Shown in pieces: positions 8,539 to 18,066 of a DNA stretch of 64,000 nt. The translations under genes were made by a program, and so were the position numbers. The first letter of the stretch is position 1. The number at the start of each line of letters is the position of its first letter. Origin of the DNA: Bacillota bacterium (GTDB lineage Bacteria; Bacillota; UBA4882; UBA8346). The stretch covers positions 39,663-103,662 of the forward strand of contig JAEVYU010000074.1 in assembly GCA_023392595.1 (NCBI GenBank), read 5' to 3'. A model generated the notes under the pieces. That model saw only the letters and a program-made list of their open reading frames with translations, searched no databases and was not told the DNA's origin.

Positions 8539-9915
8539 TTAAAAACTTGCTATGGTAGTTTCATTTCCAGACTCAACCTGTTGAACCTTTACCAAAGTCT
8601 TCTCGTAAATCTTAAAGAAGGGATAATAGATGATAAAATCAACCGCAATCAGTACAAAAACCAGAAGTACCGCCTTAATGTCGGTTGTTGCCAGGCCCGC
8701 CCCTACAAAGGCAGGAGTCGTCCATGGTGTCGAAACAAAGCATCTTCTCACCAAACCAATTACGGTACAACCATAGGCGATAAACAAGTTGGCAACCGGT
8801 GCCAAGATAAAAGGTATCCCCAAAATGGGGTTAGTGACAATTGGCGATCCAAAAATAACCGGCTCATTGATATTAAATAATGCCGGTAAAATGCCAAGCC
8901 GTCCGACCATTTTTAATTGATCCGAGTTACTCTTCAACATCATTAAAGTCAATGCCATCGTAGCTCCCGACCCGCTCATAATTACAAAATTATACCAAAA
9001 TGAATCCGTAATGATAAACGGCATCGAATGGCCCGCAACTTTCGCTGCCGCATTCGCCATTATATTGGAAGCGCCCAATGTCATCACAATCGGTAATATC
9101 AGCGCCATCCCATGGATACCGATTAACCACATAATCTGCGCGAACAATAATAAAAACAAAAAACCCCAAATATTATTGACCGAACCAATTGCCGGAGACA
9201 ACACTTGCATTATCGTTTCCGGGAAGGACATATGCACCGTAGCTTTTAAAACAAGTGATATCGTATAAAATATTATAATATTGACGGCCATGGGGATTAA
9301 CGAATTAAAAGAGCTGGCTACAGCCGGTGGGACCCCGTCAGGCATTTTTATGGTAATTCCTTTTTTTACCAATAGCCGGGCAACTTCAACCGTCACCAAT
9401 CCAACAATAATGGCCGTAAATAATCCCTTGGCATCAAAAAAATTGGCGGGCAGTACACCAATAGCCTGTTTTAAGACATCTCCACCTTTTTGCATATTTT
9501 CAACGAACACGGCCATTCTCGATGTCCCGGCAACCAGCAAAAATATCACCCCGGATGTGACAGCGCTACCAAAAGCATCTAATTCATGTGATTTCGCCAG
9601 GCTATATGAAATTGCCATCGCTGCAAATATAGCCATTAATGCCATGGTCATATTGTAAGGTGTCAGGATTGCTCCCATATTGGCCGAAGCCCAAGTTGCC
9701 CAAGCCAATAACGGTTTAAGAAAAAGGTTATTCGGATTCACTTTGGATGGATCGATCGGCGGAAATGCCACAATTAGGCTGAGCCCGCCAATAATTGTTA
9801 AAGGAATCACGGCCAACATCCCATCTTTTACTGCAGCTAAATGTTTTTGTGTGCCAATTGCTCCTCCGAGCGGCATCAATTTCTCTTCAAGAAAATTGGT
9901 AAATTTCTTACTCAC
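8539..9915 (-). CDS. PTS EIIC component, lactose/cellobiose family, copy 2
   Basis: Membrane channel (458 aa) of the same family as the 2055-3404 protein. It opens with VSKKFTNFLEEKLMPLGGAIGTQKH and contains GIHGMALILPIVMT and NEPVIFGSP, the family's substrate-region blocks. A GTG at 9915 is chosen because GGGGGAG lies 5 bases upstream; the ATG at 9945 would put that site inside the gene. It is the first gene of the transcript from sigma-54 promoter P3 and was followed by the now broken GH4 gene. Clear sequence divergence from copy 1 suggests a different sugar or affinity rather than a recent duplicate. Confidence 0.9.
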   Translation of the reverse strand: MSKKFTNFLEEKLMPLGGAIGTQKHLAAVKDGMLAVIPLTIIGGLSLIVAFPPIDPSKVNPNNLFLKPLLAWATWASANMGAILTPYNMTMALMAIFAAMAISYSLAKSHELDAFGSAVTSGVIFLLVAGTSRMAVFVENMQKGGDVLKQAIGVLPANFFDAKGLFTAIIVGLVTVEVARLLVKKGITIKMPDGVPPAVASSFNSLIPMAVNIIIFYTISLVLKATVHMSFPETIMQVLSPAIGSVNNIWGFLFLLLFAQIMWLIGIHGMALILPIVMTLGASNIMANAAAKVAGHSMPFIITDSFWYNFVIMSGSGATMALTLMMLKSNSDQLKMVGRLGILPALFNINEPVIFGSPIVTNPILGIPFILAPVANLFIAYGCTVIGLVRRCFVSTPWTTPAFVGAGLATTDIKAVLLVFVLIAVDFIIYYPFFKIYEKTLVKVQQVESGNETTIASF

Positions 9916-9968
9916 ATTAACTCCCCCTTTGTCTATTTTTGACAATATCTTATGACTCTTTTTTTATT

Positions 9969-9993
9969 AAAAGCAAAAAACATGCCAAAACAC
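9969..9993 (-). promoter_or_regulatory. Sigma-54 promoter P3, upstream of EIIC copy 2
   Basis: Minus strand GTGTTTTGGCATGTTTTTTG followed by C. GG (9986-9985) and GC (9974-9973) have the required 10-base spacing. It lies 58 bases before the EIIC start and faces away from the sigma-54 activator gene, which begins at 10223. Confidence 0.85.
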
Positions 9994-10222
9994 TTCCCAT
10001 AAATAAATTTTCATTTATGATTGACCATTGATTAAAGCAATAATTACCTCAAAAAGCTAAGAGCTTAACTTTTAAAACATTACTTGAAATCTATTTCAAC
10101 AAACTGTAAACTAATTTTATCAATTCTTAAAACATGATTCACAAGTATAACTTAAAAAGATTCCCACGATGAATCTTTTCGAGTTCATAGTCGCTTTGGC
10201 ATGCTTACGATGGAGGATTGCA

Positions 10223-12922
10223 ATGCGAAGAATCGATACGATATATGAAAAACTTAAAGAACTCAGCAAAGAAATGGGAATTACAACCGAAGAAATTGCG
10301 GACAGCCTCGGACTCAGCAGAGCCAATGTAAGCAATGATTTAAATCAATTATGCGAAGCAGGTAAAGCTACAAAAGAAGGCACCAGGCCTGTTTTATATA
10401 AGGCTGTTCAAAATCAAGATTTTAATAATTCAGAAACCGTATTGGATGAGTTTGTAGAAAAAAACCCCAGTCTTTTTGCTGCGACTGAGCAAGCCAAAGC
10501 TGCTATCCTATATCCTCCGAAAGGCATGCCTATCTTAATTTTAGGAGAAACCGGCGTAGGAAAATCGATGTTTGCCGAACTCATCCATCAATATGCCGTT
10601 CAAGTCAAACGGATGAAAAGAGGTTCGCCTTTTATTGTATTTAATTGCGCCGATTATGCCAACAATCCTCAACTGCTATTGAGCCAATTATTCGGAGTCA
10701 AAAAAGGCTCCTATACAGGGGCTGATAATGACAAAACCGGGCTCATCGAAAAGGCCGACGGCGGCATCTTGTTCCTTGATGAAGTCCACCGGCTGCCGCC
10801 GGAAGGACAAGAAATGTTCTTTACCTTTATGGATACCGGCAACTATCGCAGATTGGGAGAAACGGAAGCCGAAAGAACTGCCAAGGTCCTGATCATTTCC
10901 GCTACGACGGAGGACCCGAATTCCTCGCTGCTAAAAACATTCACCCGCAGAATCCCGATGATCATCCACATGCCCAATCTGCATGAAAGAAATATCGATG
11001 AAAGGTTTAATCTTATCTGTCAATTCTTCCGGGAGGAATCTTCCCGGCTCGGTAAACCCATTTCAGTATCCATTAATTCCATGAAATCTTTTTTAAGTTA
11101 TCACTGCCTCAATAATGTCGGCCAGTTAAAAACCGATATTCAGCTGGCATGCGCCAAAGCCTATGCTGATTTTATATCGAACAAAAAAGATCTCATTAAA
11201 ATAAATAGTCCTGATCTTCCTCATTATATTTGGGACGGTTTATTTTTGGAGACGGAACATCGCCAATTATGGAACAAACTAATCCGGATTAACAAAAGAT
11301 ATTGCATTTTTGACAGTAGTGAGGAAAAAATCCTTTTTGAAGAAGACAAAGAAAATATCTATGATATGATCGATCTTAGAGTTCATGAGCTCAAAAGCTA
11401 TGGCGTCAGCAATGAAATTTTAGAACAAGCCATGGAGAAAGATATCCAGGAATATTTCTCCTCCTATTTGCAGAATATGAAGCAACATAGCGTTTTCCCT
11501 AATCTTGAAAGTATTGTCGGTACCAATATTATTCGAGTGGTAGAAGAAATTATCCAATTCAGCGAGGATAATTTGAGAAAAGTATTTAGCACTCAGATCC
11601 ACTATGGAATGGCGATTCATATTTCCAATTCGATTGAGCGTATCAAACGGGGCAAGAAAATTATCAATCCTCAATTAAATAAGATCAGGATCGAATACAA
11701 CGAAGAGTTCACTATCGCAGTGGATTGCCTCAAAATCATCGACCGCGTCCTGGATATTACTCTGCCCATCGACGAAGCCGCTTTTTTGACTATGTTCTTT
11801 GTATATCATGAAGGCGCCATCCAAGAATCAAAAAACAATGTCAGAATCATCATCATCGCCCATGGCTCAGCCACAGCAACTTCAATGGCTGAGGCTGCCA
11901 ATCATTTGCTTGGAGTGAGGTATGCCTTCGGAATCAATGCCCCTTTGGATGAACAGCCCCAACAAGTGATCGAAAAATTAAAAAATCACTTAAAAGAAAC
12001 GATGGACGAGGCAGATATCCTGTTCTTAGTCGACATGGGTTCCCTTACCAATTTTGGCGAAGAAATCGAAAAGGATTTTGGTATCCGTACCAAAACAATC
12101 CCCCTGGTCAGCACTTTACATGTCATTGAAGCCACCAGAAAAGCAATGCTCGGGTATTCGCTGGAAGAAGTGTATGAGGATACTTTAGAAGTTAACGAAT
12201 TGTTGGATAACGACTATCTACTGACAGCTAAGACCGGAAATGAAGAAACTTTAGCGGTAGTCACCTTGTGCACAACCGGGGAAGGCGGAGCCGAGGTTAT
12301 GAAAGACATCCTGGAAAAACAATTACATTTTAGCGGCACTCCTGTCAAAATTATTCCCCTTAGCATCATTGGCAACGAAAATATCGAAACCCAGCTTAAA
12401 AATATCAGAGAAGAATACCGCTTAATTTGCGTGGTTGGTTCATTCAAAGTCAATACTGACGTTCCACAATATAGCCTGGAGGAAGTCTTCAATCAAACCG
12501 CGCTTCCCGATATCCAAAAACTAATCGATATTGAAAACACCTATCTTAAGATCGGCGATACTTTAGATAATCACCTTAAAAATATCGAAGGCAGATCAAC
12601 GCTTCAAAAGATTAAAAAATTTATTAAACACATGGAAAACAGCCTCAATATAAAAATTCCCACCAGTTCTTTGATCGGCATCGCCATGCACATCGGGTGC
12701 ATGCTTGATAGGCTCAAAAGCAGTGGAAATGTTGATGAATATAAAGGGAAAGAACAATACATTCAGGAAAAACCCTTACTTTACAATGCTGTTCAACAAG
12801 GATGCGCAGTATTAAACAAACATTATCAAATTGCCATCACCGACGATGAAATTTGTTACCTGATGGTCCTCTTTAGTAATTCTTCCGAATATCAACAGCA
12901 CCTTTGTTATTCAAGGAATTAA
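10223..12922 (+). CDS. LevR-type sigma-54 transcription activator with PRD and EIIA/EIIB-like domains
   Basis: Activates sigma-54 promoters when PTS phosphorylation signals that substrate is present. The 899-aa protein has an N-terminal winged helix (about residues 15-60), then a sigma-54 AAA+ domain with Walker A GETGVGKS (108-115), the sigma-54 contact loop GSYTGA (162-167) and Walker B ILFLDEV (182-188). A PRD around HYGMAIHISNSIERI, a mannose-EIIA-like domain (IIIIAHGSATATSMAEA), a region like galactitol EIIB (LCTTGEGGA) and a second PRD (IGIAMHIGCMLDRL) follow. The ATG at 10223 has GGAGG 6 bases upstream. It is divergent from the sugar genes and is the obvious regulator of P1-P3. The order is that of LevR, CelR and ManR. 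Confidence 0.93.
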   Translation: MRRIDTIYEKLKELSKEMGITTEEIADSLGLSRANVSNDLNQLCEAGKATKEGTRPVLYKAVQNQDFNNSETVLDEFVEKNPSLFAATEQAKAAILYPPKGMPILILGETGVGKSMFAELIHQYAVQVKRMKRGSPFIVFNCADYANNPQLLLSQLFGVKKGSYTGADNDKTGLIEKADGGILFLDEVHRLPPEGQEMFFTFMDTGNYRRLGETEAERTAKVLIISATTEDPNSSLLKTFTRRIPMIIHMPNLHERNIDERFNLICQFFREESSRLGKPISVSINSMKSFLSYHCLNNVGQLKTDIQLACAKAYADFISNKKDLIKINSPDLPHYIWDGLFLETEHRQLWNKLIRINKRYCIFDSSEEKILFEEDKENIYDMIDLRVHELKSYGVSNEILEQAMEKDIQEYFSSYLQNMKQHSVFPNLESIVGTNIIRVVEEIIQFSEDNLRKVFSTQIHYGMAIHISNSIERIKRGKKIINPQLNKIRIEYNEEFTIAVDCLKIIDRVLDITLPIDEAAFLTMFFVYHEGAIQESKNNVRIIIIAHGSATATSMAEAANHLLGVRYAFGINAPLDEQPQQVIEKLKNHLKETMDEADILFLVDMGSLTNFGEEIEKDFGIRTKTIPLVSTLHVIEATRKAMLGYSLEEVYEDTLEVNELLDNDYLLTAKTGNEETLAVVTLCTTGEGGAEVMKDILEKQLHFSGTPVKIIPLSIIGNENIETQLKNIREEYRLICVVGSFKVNTDVPQYSLEEVFNQTALPDIQKLIDIENTYLKIGDTLDNHLKNIEGRSTLQKIKKFIKHMENSLNIKIPTSSLIGIAMHIGCMLDRLKSSGNVDEYKGKEQYIQEKPLLYNAVQQGCAVLNKHYQIAITDDEICYLMVLFSNSSEYQQHLCYSRN

Positions 12923-12967
12923 AAAGTTCATTTCCCATATGGAAAATAATATGTCAGATTATTGCGC

Positions 12968-13360
12968 CTATTTTGACGCAATCTTCCGGCCATCCCAAAA
13001 CTTAGCATCACTCTCCGGCTTATCCAGTGCCTCGATTTCCTCCGGCCCCACCCACTTGAACTGCTGGCATTCAATAGCCTGAAGCTCTCCGCCGGTAATC
13101 CGGCATTCAAAATAAATGATGATGATCTGGCGCAGTTCTTTGACAGTGGAAACCACCTCTAAAACCGCGCCAACCTCGGCTTGGATTCCAAGTTCTTCGA
13201 GAAGTTCCCGCCCCATACAGGAGCGCGGATCTTCCCCGGGCTCAATTTTCCCGCCCGGGAATTCCCATTTCCCGCCTTCAGGCCCTTTCGGCAATCTTTT
13301 GGCCATGAGGATGCGGCCATCTTCCCTAATGAATGCGGCGGTAACCACAATCTGTTCCAA
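12968..13360 (-). CDS. Nudix hydrolase, MutT-like
   Basis: Probably hydrolyses an oxidised or unusual nucleoside triphosphate (130 aa). The Nudix box is complete: G-x5-E-x7-REL-x-EE-x-G, visible as GKIEPGEDPRSCMGRELLEE. A TTG at 13360 is preferred because AAAGGA lies 8 bases before it and the protein then has the family's usual length; an ATG at 13408 would add 16 residues. It is the last gene of a minus-strand pair behind tyrS, about 70 bases apart, and converges with the activator gene. Substrate cannot be decided from sequence. Confidence 0.85.
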   Translation of the reverse strand: MEQIVVTAAFIREDGRILMAKRLPKGPEGGKWEFPGGKIEPGEDPRSCMGRELLEELGIQAEVGAVLEVVSTVKELRQIIIIYFECRITGGELQAIECQQFKWVGPEEIEALDKPESDAKFWDGRKIASK

Positions 13361-13429
13361 GATAACAGTCCTTTCGTATTCCTTCCTAGCAAAGTATGGA
13401 AAAATCAATTGGCCACGGAGACTCAGCCT

Positions 13430-14653
13430 TTAAACCAGCTTGATTACTTGAAAATCCTTCTTCCCTTTTTTAAGAGTCAGTTTGTCATCTTTGAAGTCTT
13501 TCATTTCAACCATCCGGTTTAAATCGCTTACCTTTTGATCGAATAACGCGATACCGCCCTGAGCCACCAAGCGTTTGGCCTCGCTGCGGGTGGGGGCCAA
13601 TCTGGCATGTACGACTAAATCAATGATCCCCATTCCCTTTTCCATCTCGCCCCGGGATAATTCAATTACTTCGACCATCTCTTCATTGCCGGCCCCGCTA
13701 AATAAAGCTCCGGCCGCCTGTTCCGCCTTTTTAGCCTCCTCTTCGCCATGAGTTAATTTGGTTACTTCATAGGCTAAAATCTTCTTGGCTTCATTGATTT
13801 GCTGATCTTTCAGCGCGCCTAGCCGCCGCACCTCATCCATGGGCAGGAAAGTGTATAATGCTAAAAATCTTTCCACATCCCGGTCATCGGTATTCCGCCA
13901 ATATTGATAAAAATCGTAGGGACTGGTCTTAGCCGGATCAAGCCAGATGGCCCCGGCTTCGGTTTTCCCCATTTTCCGGCCGTTGCTGGTCGTTAAAAGC
14001 GGGAAGGTAATTCCATAAGCTTCTTTGCCATCCAAACGGCGAATCAAATCCGCGCCCGATAAAATATTGGACCACTGATCATCGCCGCCCATCTGCAATT
14101 TACAGCCGTATTTCCTGGACAGCATTAGAAAATCATACGATTGGAGCAACATATAATTGAATTCGATAAATGTTAAGCCCTTTTCCATGCGCATTTTATA
14201 ACACTCGGCGGTCAGCATCCGGTTGACGGAAAACTGGGAACCGATTTCCCGCAAAAACTCGATATAATTCAGTTCCAGCAGCCAATCGGCATTATTGACC
14301 ATCAATGCCTCGTCATGATCAAAGGTAATATACCTGGAAAGCTGTCCCTTAAAGCAAGCCGCATTATGGGCAATGGTTTCCCGGGTTATCATTTTCCGCA
14401 ATTCGCTTTTACCGCTGGGGTCGCCAATCATCGCCGTGCCCCCGCCCAAAATGGCAATGGGACGGTGCCCTGCCCTTTGCATATGGGCCATCGCCATAAT
14501 CGGCAACATGCTGCCGACATGCAAACTATCTGCTGTCGGATCAAAGCCGATATAAAATGTAACCTTCTCCTTTTCCAGCAACTCGAAAAGGGGTTCCTGA
14601 TGGGTCGTCTGTTTGATGAAGCCCCGTTCTTGCAAAACCTCAAAGACTGACAT
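13430..14653 (-). CDS. tyrS: Tyrosyl-tRNA synthetase
   Basis: Charges tRNA-Tyr with tyrosine. The 407-aa protein carries the class I signatures HVGS (from His45) and KMGKT, the tyrosine pocket region YIGFDPTADSLHVGS, and a C-terminal S4-like RNA-binding domain (LVVHARLAPTRSEAKRLV). The ATG at 14653 follows a strong GAGGAGG. A T-box leader with a UAC specifier precedes it, so it is induced when tRNA-Tyr is uncharged. Of the two TyrS types, the length and the KMGKT motif fit the TyrZ-like branch. Nothing appears damaged. Confidence 0.96.
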   Translation of the reverse strand: MSVFEVLQERGFIKQTTHQEPLFELLEKEKVTFYIGFDPTADSLHVGSMLPIMAMAHMQRAGHRPIAILGGGTAMIGDPSGKSELRKMITRETIAHNAACFKGQLSRYITFDHDEALMVNNADWLLELNYIEFLREIGSQFSVNRMLTAECYKMRMEKGLTFIEFNYMLLQSYDFLMLSRKYGCKLQMGGDDQWSNILSGADLIRRLDGKEAYGITFPLLTTSNGRKMGKTEAGAIWLDPAKTSPYDFYQYWRNTDDRDVERFLALYTFLPMDEVRRLGALKDQQINEAKKILAYEVTKLTHGEEEAKKAEQAAGALFSGAGNEEMVEVIELSRGEMEKGMGIIDLVVHARLAPTRSEAKRLVAQGGIALFDQKVSDLNRMVEMKDFKDDKLTLKKGKKDFQVIKLV

Positions 14654-14679
14654 TACAATTCCTCCTCAAATAAAATAAA

Positions 14680-14950
14680 TAAAAAAACCTCCATCCTTCT
14701 ATAAGGACGAGGTCTCGTGGTACCACCTTAATTTATGCGCCATTGAAATTATCATTCGCTTCCGCGACGCACCTTTAACCGCTATAACGGGCGGACCGTC
14801 TCAGCCTATCAAAATATCCGGACTAGGACGTTAATGTCTCATCCAGACGTTATTTCAGCCGGAGGCTCCGGAGAGTATTTCACCTGCCGCATCCGTCGGG
14901 TTTGCACCGGAAACACCCAATCTCTACTGTCACTACAGCGGGTTTATAGA
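14680..14950 (-). promoter_or_regulatory. T-box riboswitch (tyrosine) of tyrS
   Basis: The conserved T-box AAGGTGGTACCACG lies on the minus strand at 14729-14716. A terminator hairpin (14713-14687, arms ACCTC-ATCCTT and AAGGA-GAGGT) with a T-run at 14687-14681 follows. Upstream, GTGAAATACTCTCCGGAG contains TAC at the specifier position, which matches tyrosine and therefore the gene downstream. The 5' boundary is approximate. Confidence 0.9.
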
Positions 14951-15129
14951 ACGAAATTCCCCAAGGGTAAATTTCGTCAAAGCTCCTTCATTGCCTTTGA
15001 AAGGAATTATAACATGAAAATCAGGAAACGACAAGGGTCTTTGAAGTCCGCGGATTATCTTGAGGGTTCTCTGGACAAAATTAATTTGCCGGCAGGAATT
15101 TGAACAGCTTTCTGTGGAATGGAATGAAT

Positions 15130-16209
15130 ATGAAAAAACATTTTCAAAACCCAAGCTACTCTCATGGAACTCACCTGGTTACTCAATTCGTGGCGCAAAC
15201 CTTCCCGCAAGTGAAGAAAGAATTAACCCACTGGACTTCCTTTGCCGGAAAAATTCCCGATCCGGAACTTCGCCGACAGGCCTTGGCCAGTATCAAAACC
15301 AAGAGGTTTCATGCTCTGGGCGGCGCCGTTTACTCGCTGTACCCGGGAGTGCCCGATTCCGAAAGCATGGTCAGTTTCATCGTCGCTTTTCAGACCATCA
15401 GCGATTATCTGGATAATCTCTGCGACCGGGCCGGTATCGAGGATGAAAAATCCTTTCGCCAACTGCACCTGGCCCTCTCCGATGCGGCCGATCCCGGAGA
15501 GGAGCTGCACGATTACTACCGGTATTACCCCTATCAAAACGATCTGGGTTATTTGGGACTATTGGTAAAGGAATGCCGGACCCAGCTAACGAAATCGCCC
15601 GCGCTCCGGCTAATTATCCCCAGTCTGAAACATCAGATCAAATTATATACCGATTTACAATCTTTAAAACATATCGATAAGGCCTTGCGGGAAAACGAAT
15701 TAAAACAGTGGGCCCAAACTTATCAGGCTCAATATCCGGATATTACCTGGTGGGAATTTTCGGCAGCCACCGGATCTACCTTGGGAATTTTCCTTCTGAC
15801 TGCGGCAGCCTCTCAAGAGTCGTTGAGCGGAGAAATGGTTGACCGGATTCAATCTGCTTATTTCCCCTGGATCGATGGTTTGCACATCTTACTCGATTAC
15901 TTTATCGATGCCCGGGAAGACCGGGCCATGGGTGATTTGAATTTTACCGGTTACTATCAAAACAAAAGGGAATGCCAAGAGAGGCTATCCCTATTCATTG
16001 AGGAATCCCTAAAAAGATCTACCGGACTTCCTTTTCCCAAATTTCATCAAACCGTTATCATCGGTTTACTGGCGATGTATCTTTCCGATCCCAAGGCGCT
16101 CACCGGCGAGACCCGGGAGATCTCCCGATCGCTGTTGCGATCCGGAGGTCCTAAGGCTTGGTTTTATTACCGGTGTTGCCGCTTCCTCCGGTTCATCAAA
16201 AAATTATAA
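15130..16209 (+). CDS. YtpB-like DUF2600 protein, putative tetraprenyl-beta-curcumene synthase
   Basis: Member of the DUF2600 family, whose characterised Bacillus member cyclises C35 polyprenyl diphosphate to tetraprenyl-beta-curcumene. It is 359 aa, the usual length. Metal-binding acidic motifs are visible as SDYLDNLCDR and as DYFIDAREDRAMGDLNF near residue 260. The ATG at 15130 follows GGA at 6 bases; a TTG at 15100 would add ten residues but has poor spacing. It stands alone, divergent from tyrS and convergent with the SIS gene. A polyprenyl diphosphate synthase that could supply substrate is encoded at 23634-24623. The substrate assignment comes from the family only. Confidence 0.85.
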   Translation: MKKHFQNPSYSHGTHLVTQFVAQTFPQVKKELTHWTSFAGKIPDPELRRQALASIKTKRFHALGGAVYSLYPGVPDSESMVSFIVAFQTISDYLDNLCDRAGIEDEKSFRQLHLALSDAADPGEELHDYYRYYPYQNDLGYLGLLVKECRTQLTKSPALRLIIPSLKHQIKLYTDLQSLKHIDKALRENELKQWAQTYQAQYPDITWWEFSAATGSTLGIFLLTAAASQESLSGEMVDRIQSAYFPWIDGLHILLDYFIDAREDRAMGDLNFTGYYQNKRECQERLSLFIEESLKRSTGLPFPKFHQTVIIGLLAMYLSDPKALTGETREISRSLLRSGGPKAWFYYRCCRFLRFIKKL

Positions 16210-16230
16210 GCGAATTCCATTCATCCGCTC

Positions 16231-17304
16231 TTACATCGTTGCGGTCACCTTATGCAGCCACCTGGGAGCATTGGGGTTAATTCCCCGGATGCGGGCCGTA
16301 TGATACGCCAATAACTGACTGATCGTTGTAAAAATAAACGGTGAGAGCCATTCCTGACAATAGGGGGCTTTAATCACCCTTCGATTTGCCTCGCCTTCAC
16401 TCTCCTCCGGTTCAGATGAAAAAATCGTCACCTCGCCACCCTTGGCCGCTATATCATGGTCCAGCCAATCCAATCCCTGGTAACTGGGGCCGGAAGCTTT
16501 GAAGATGATGAAGGGAACTCCCGCTTGAGTCACTGCCAAGGGGCCATGTTGAAAATCGGCTCCCGAAAATGATTTAGCCCGGATGTAAGCCGATTCCTGT
16601 AATTTTAAACCGGCTTCCAGAGCTACCGGATAATTATATCCCCGGGCTAAGATTACACATTCATCTTTGGAAGCAAGCCAATGGGCTACCGTAATGATCT
16701 GCTGCTCCAAATCCAGGGCCTGGCGCACCAATTCAGGTACCTCTTCCAGTTCTCCCTCAAGCCTTTCCGGGCTCGCAAGGGCCAGAGCCAACCCGTAAAA
16801 CAACATCATCGTGCTGGAGAAAGATTTGGTGGCCGCCACCGCTTTTTCGATACCGGCATGACATAGTAAGATGGTATTCAGTCCCAAACGGGTTAATTCG
16901 GAATCGCCCATATTGGTAATGCCGATGGTATAACCGGCCGAAGCCTTCACTTTATCCATAAACGCGATCACTTCGTTGGTCTTGCCGGACTGAGAAACCC
17001 CGATAACTAACGTTTTGGACAAATGAAGGGTAGCCTGATAAAGGTTGACAACGGAAGGAGCAGCCAAGGAAACCGGCAGTCCGGTCCGGGTCTCCAATAT
17101 ATATTTGCCCACAGTCGCCGCATTATCGGAACTTCCCCGGGCGACGACGAGTACATGATCGATTTCACCGCTGATAATCTTTGGAACAATCTCGCGTCTG
17201 ATGAGGGCTAAACCGGCCTGATTCTTTTGAATGGCATTCTTTAAAACCTCAGGTTGTTCTCCAATCTCACTGCGCATTGTGGTCATATCCGTTTCCTGAA
17301 ACAA
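16231..17304 (-). CDS. Double SIS-domain amino-sugar phosphate isomerase/deaminase (GlmS isomerase-like)
   Basis: The protein (357 aa) resembles the isomerase half of GlmS without the glutaminase domain. The first SIS domain contains VLVVARGSSDNAATVGKYILE and GVSQSGKTNEV; the second contains ILARGYNYPVALEAGLKLQE and SGADFQHGPLAV. Such stand-alone proteins include AgaS, FrlB and NagB-II, which act on amino-sugar phosphates. A TTG at 17304 has GGGGGAG 9 bases upstream; an ATG six codons later is also possible. It is the last gene of the amino-sugar operon, 15 bases after nagB. Two possible deaminases in one operon suggest that they act on different phospho-sugars. Confidence 0.82.
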   Translation of the reverse strand: MFQETDMTTMRSEIGEQPEVLKNAIQKNQAGLALIRREIVPKIISGEIDHVLVVARGSSDNAATVGKYILETRTGLPVSLAAPSVVNLYQATLHLSKTLVIGVSQSGKTNEVIAFMDKVKASAGYTIGITNMGDSELTRLGLNTILLCHAGIEKAVAATKSFSSTMMLFYGLALALASPERLEGELEEVPELVRQALDLEQQIITVAHWLASKDECVILARGYNYPVALEAGLKLQESAYIRAKSFSGADFQHGPLAVTQAGVPFIIFKASGPSYQGLDWLDHDIAAKGGEVTIFSSEPEESEGEANRRVIKAPYCQEWLSPFIFTTISQLLAYHTARIRGINPNAPRWLHKVTATM

Positions 17305-17319
17305 AATCGCTCACTCCCC

Positions 17320-18066
17320 CTATGGATTATTCCTGAATTCTTTCGCAATCTCCGGGCCGGCCGCTTCATCCATAAACAGATGACTGTCGGAATGGGATTT
17401 TAATATGCTGGCGGGTAATTCTGCACTGATTTCGCTATGGATTAATTGATCGATAATGGCCGCTTTTTTGGGGCCGCCGGCCATTAAAACAGCGAACCGG
17501 GATTCCCGGATTTGGGCCAGGCCCAGGGTTATTCCCTTTGACAACTTTCGGGCTTGGGAAAAATACTTTTGTCCGACCTCACAGGTGACTTCCTCTAAAT
17601 CCACTTGATGGGCAAAACTTTGAAAAGAGGACCCCGGCTCATTAAAGCCCAAATGTCCATTAACGCCTATGCCCAGCAGCATCAAATCGATGGGTCCGTG
17701 ATTTTCAACAAAAGAATTGATTTTATCGCATTCATGCTCCAAATCACCGGCAACTCCATTAAAAAAACAAATTCGTTCTTCCGGTATGCCCAGAGGCTTA
17801 AAAAACTCTTGATCCAAAAGGTAGCGGCAGCTCCCCGGCTCGTTAGGATGGATTCCAACCCATTCATCCAGTCCTACAAAGCGGCATTCCTGAAAATCAA
17901 CTTGTTTTAACCTGGCTGCCTCTACCAGCAAGCGATAAACAGGCACCGGAGTGTCGCCGCCGGCAAAGCACAACAAACTGCGGGGATTTTCCCTGATAAA
18001 ACCGATGATGTATTCCCCGACCGCCGCAGCCAGCTCGGGATTTTTAGGGTAGCAATGGATTTTCAT
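17320..18066 (-). CDS. nagB: Glucosamine-6-phosphate deaminase/isomerase family protein
   Basis: Converts an amino-sugar 6-phosphate to the ketose phosphate and ammonia. The 248-aa protein has the family blocks FAGGDTPVPVYR (phosphate loop), FVGLDEWVG (catalytic Asp region) and LLGIGVNGHLGFNEPGSSF with the ring-opening His. The ATG at 18066 follows GGAGGGG and overlaps the permease stop by 4 bases. It is close enough to AgaI-type galactosamine-6-phosphate isomerases that the exact substrate is open. The operon context (importer, ROK kinase) supports an amino-sugar pathway. Confidence 0.88.
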   Translation of the reverse strand: MKIHCYPKNPELAAAVGEYIIGFIRENPRSLLCFAGGDTPVPVYRLLVEAARLKQVDFQECRFVGLDEWVGIHPNEPGSCRYLLDQEFFKPLGIPEERICFFNGVAGDLEHECDKINSFVENHGPIDLMLLGIGVNGHLGFNEPGSSFQSFAHQVDLEEVTCEVGQKYFSQARKLSKGITLGLAQIRESRFAVLMAGGPKKAAIIDQLIHSEISAELPASILKSHSDSHLFMDEAAGPEIAKEFRNNP

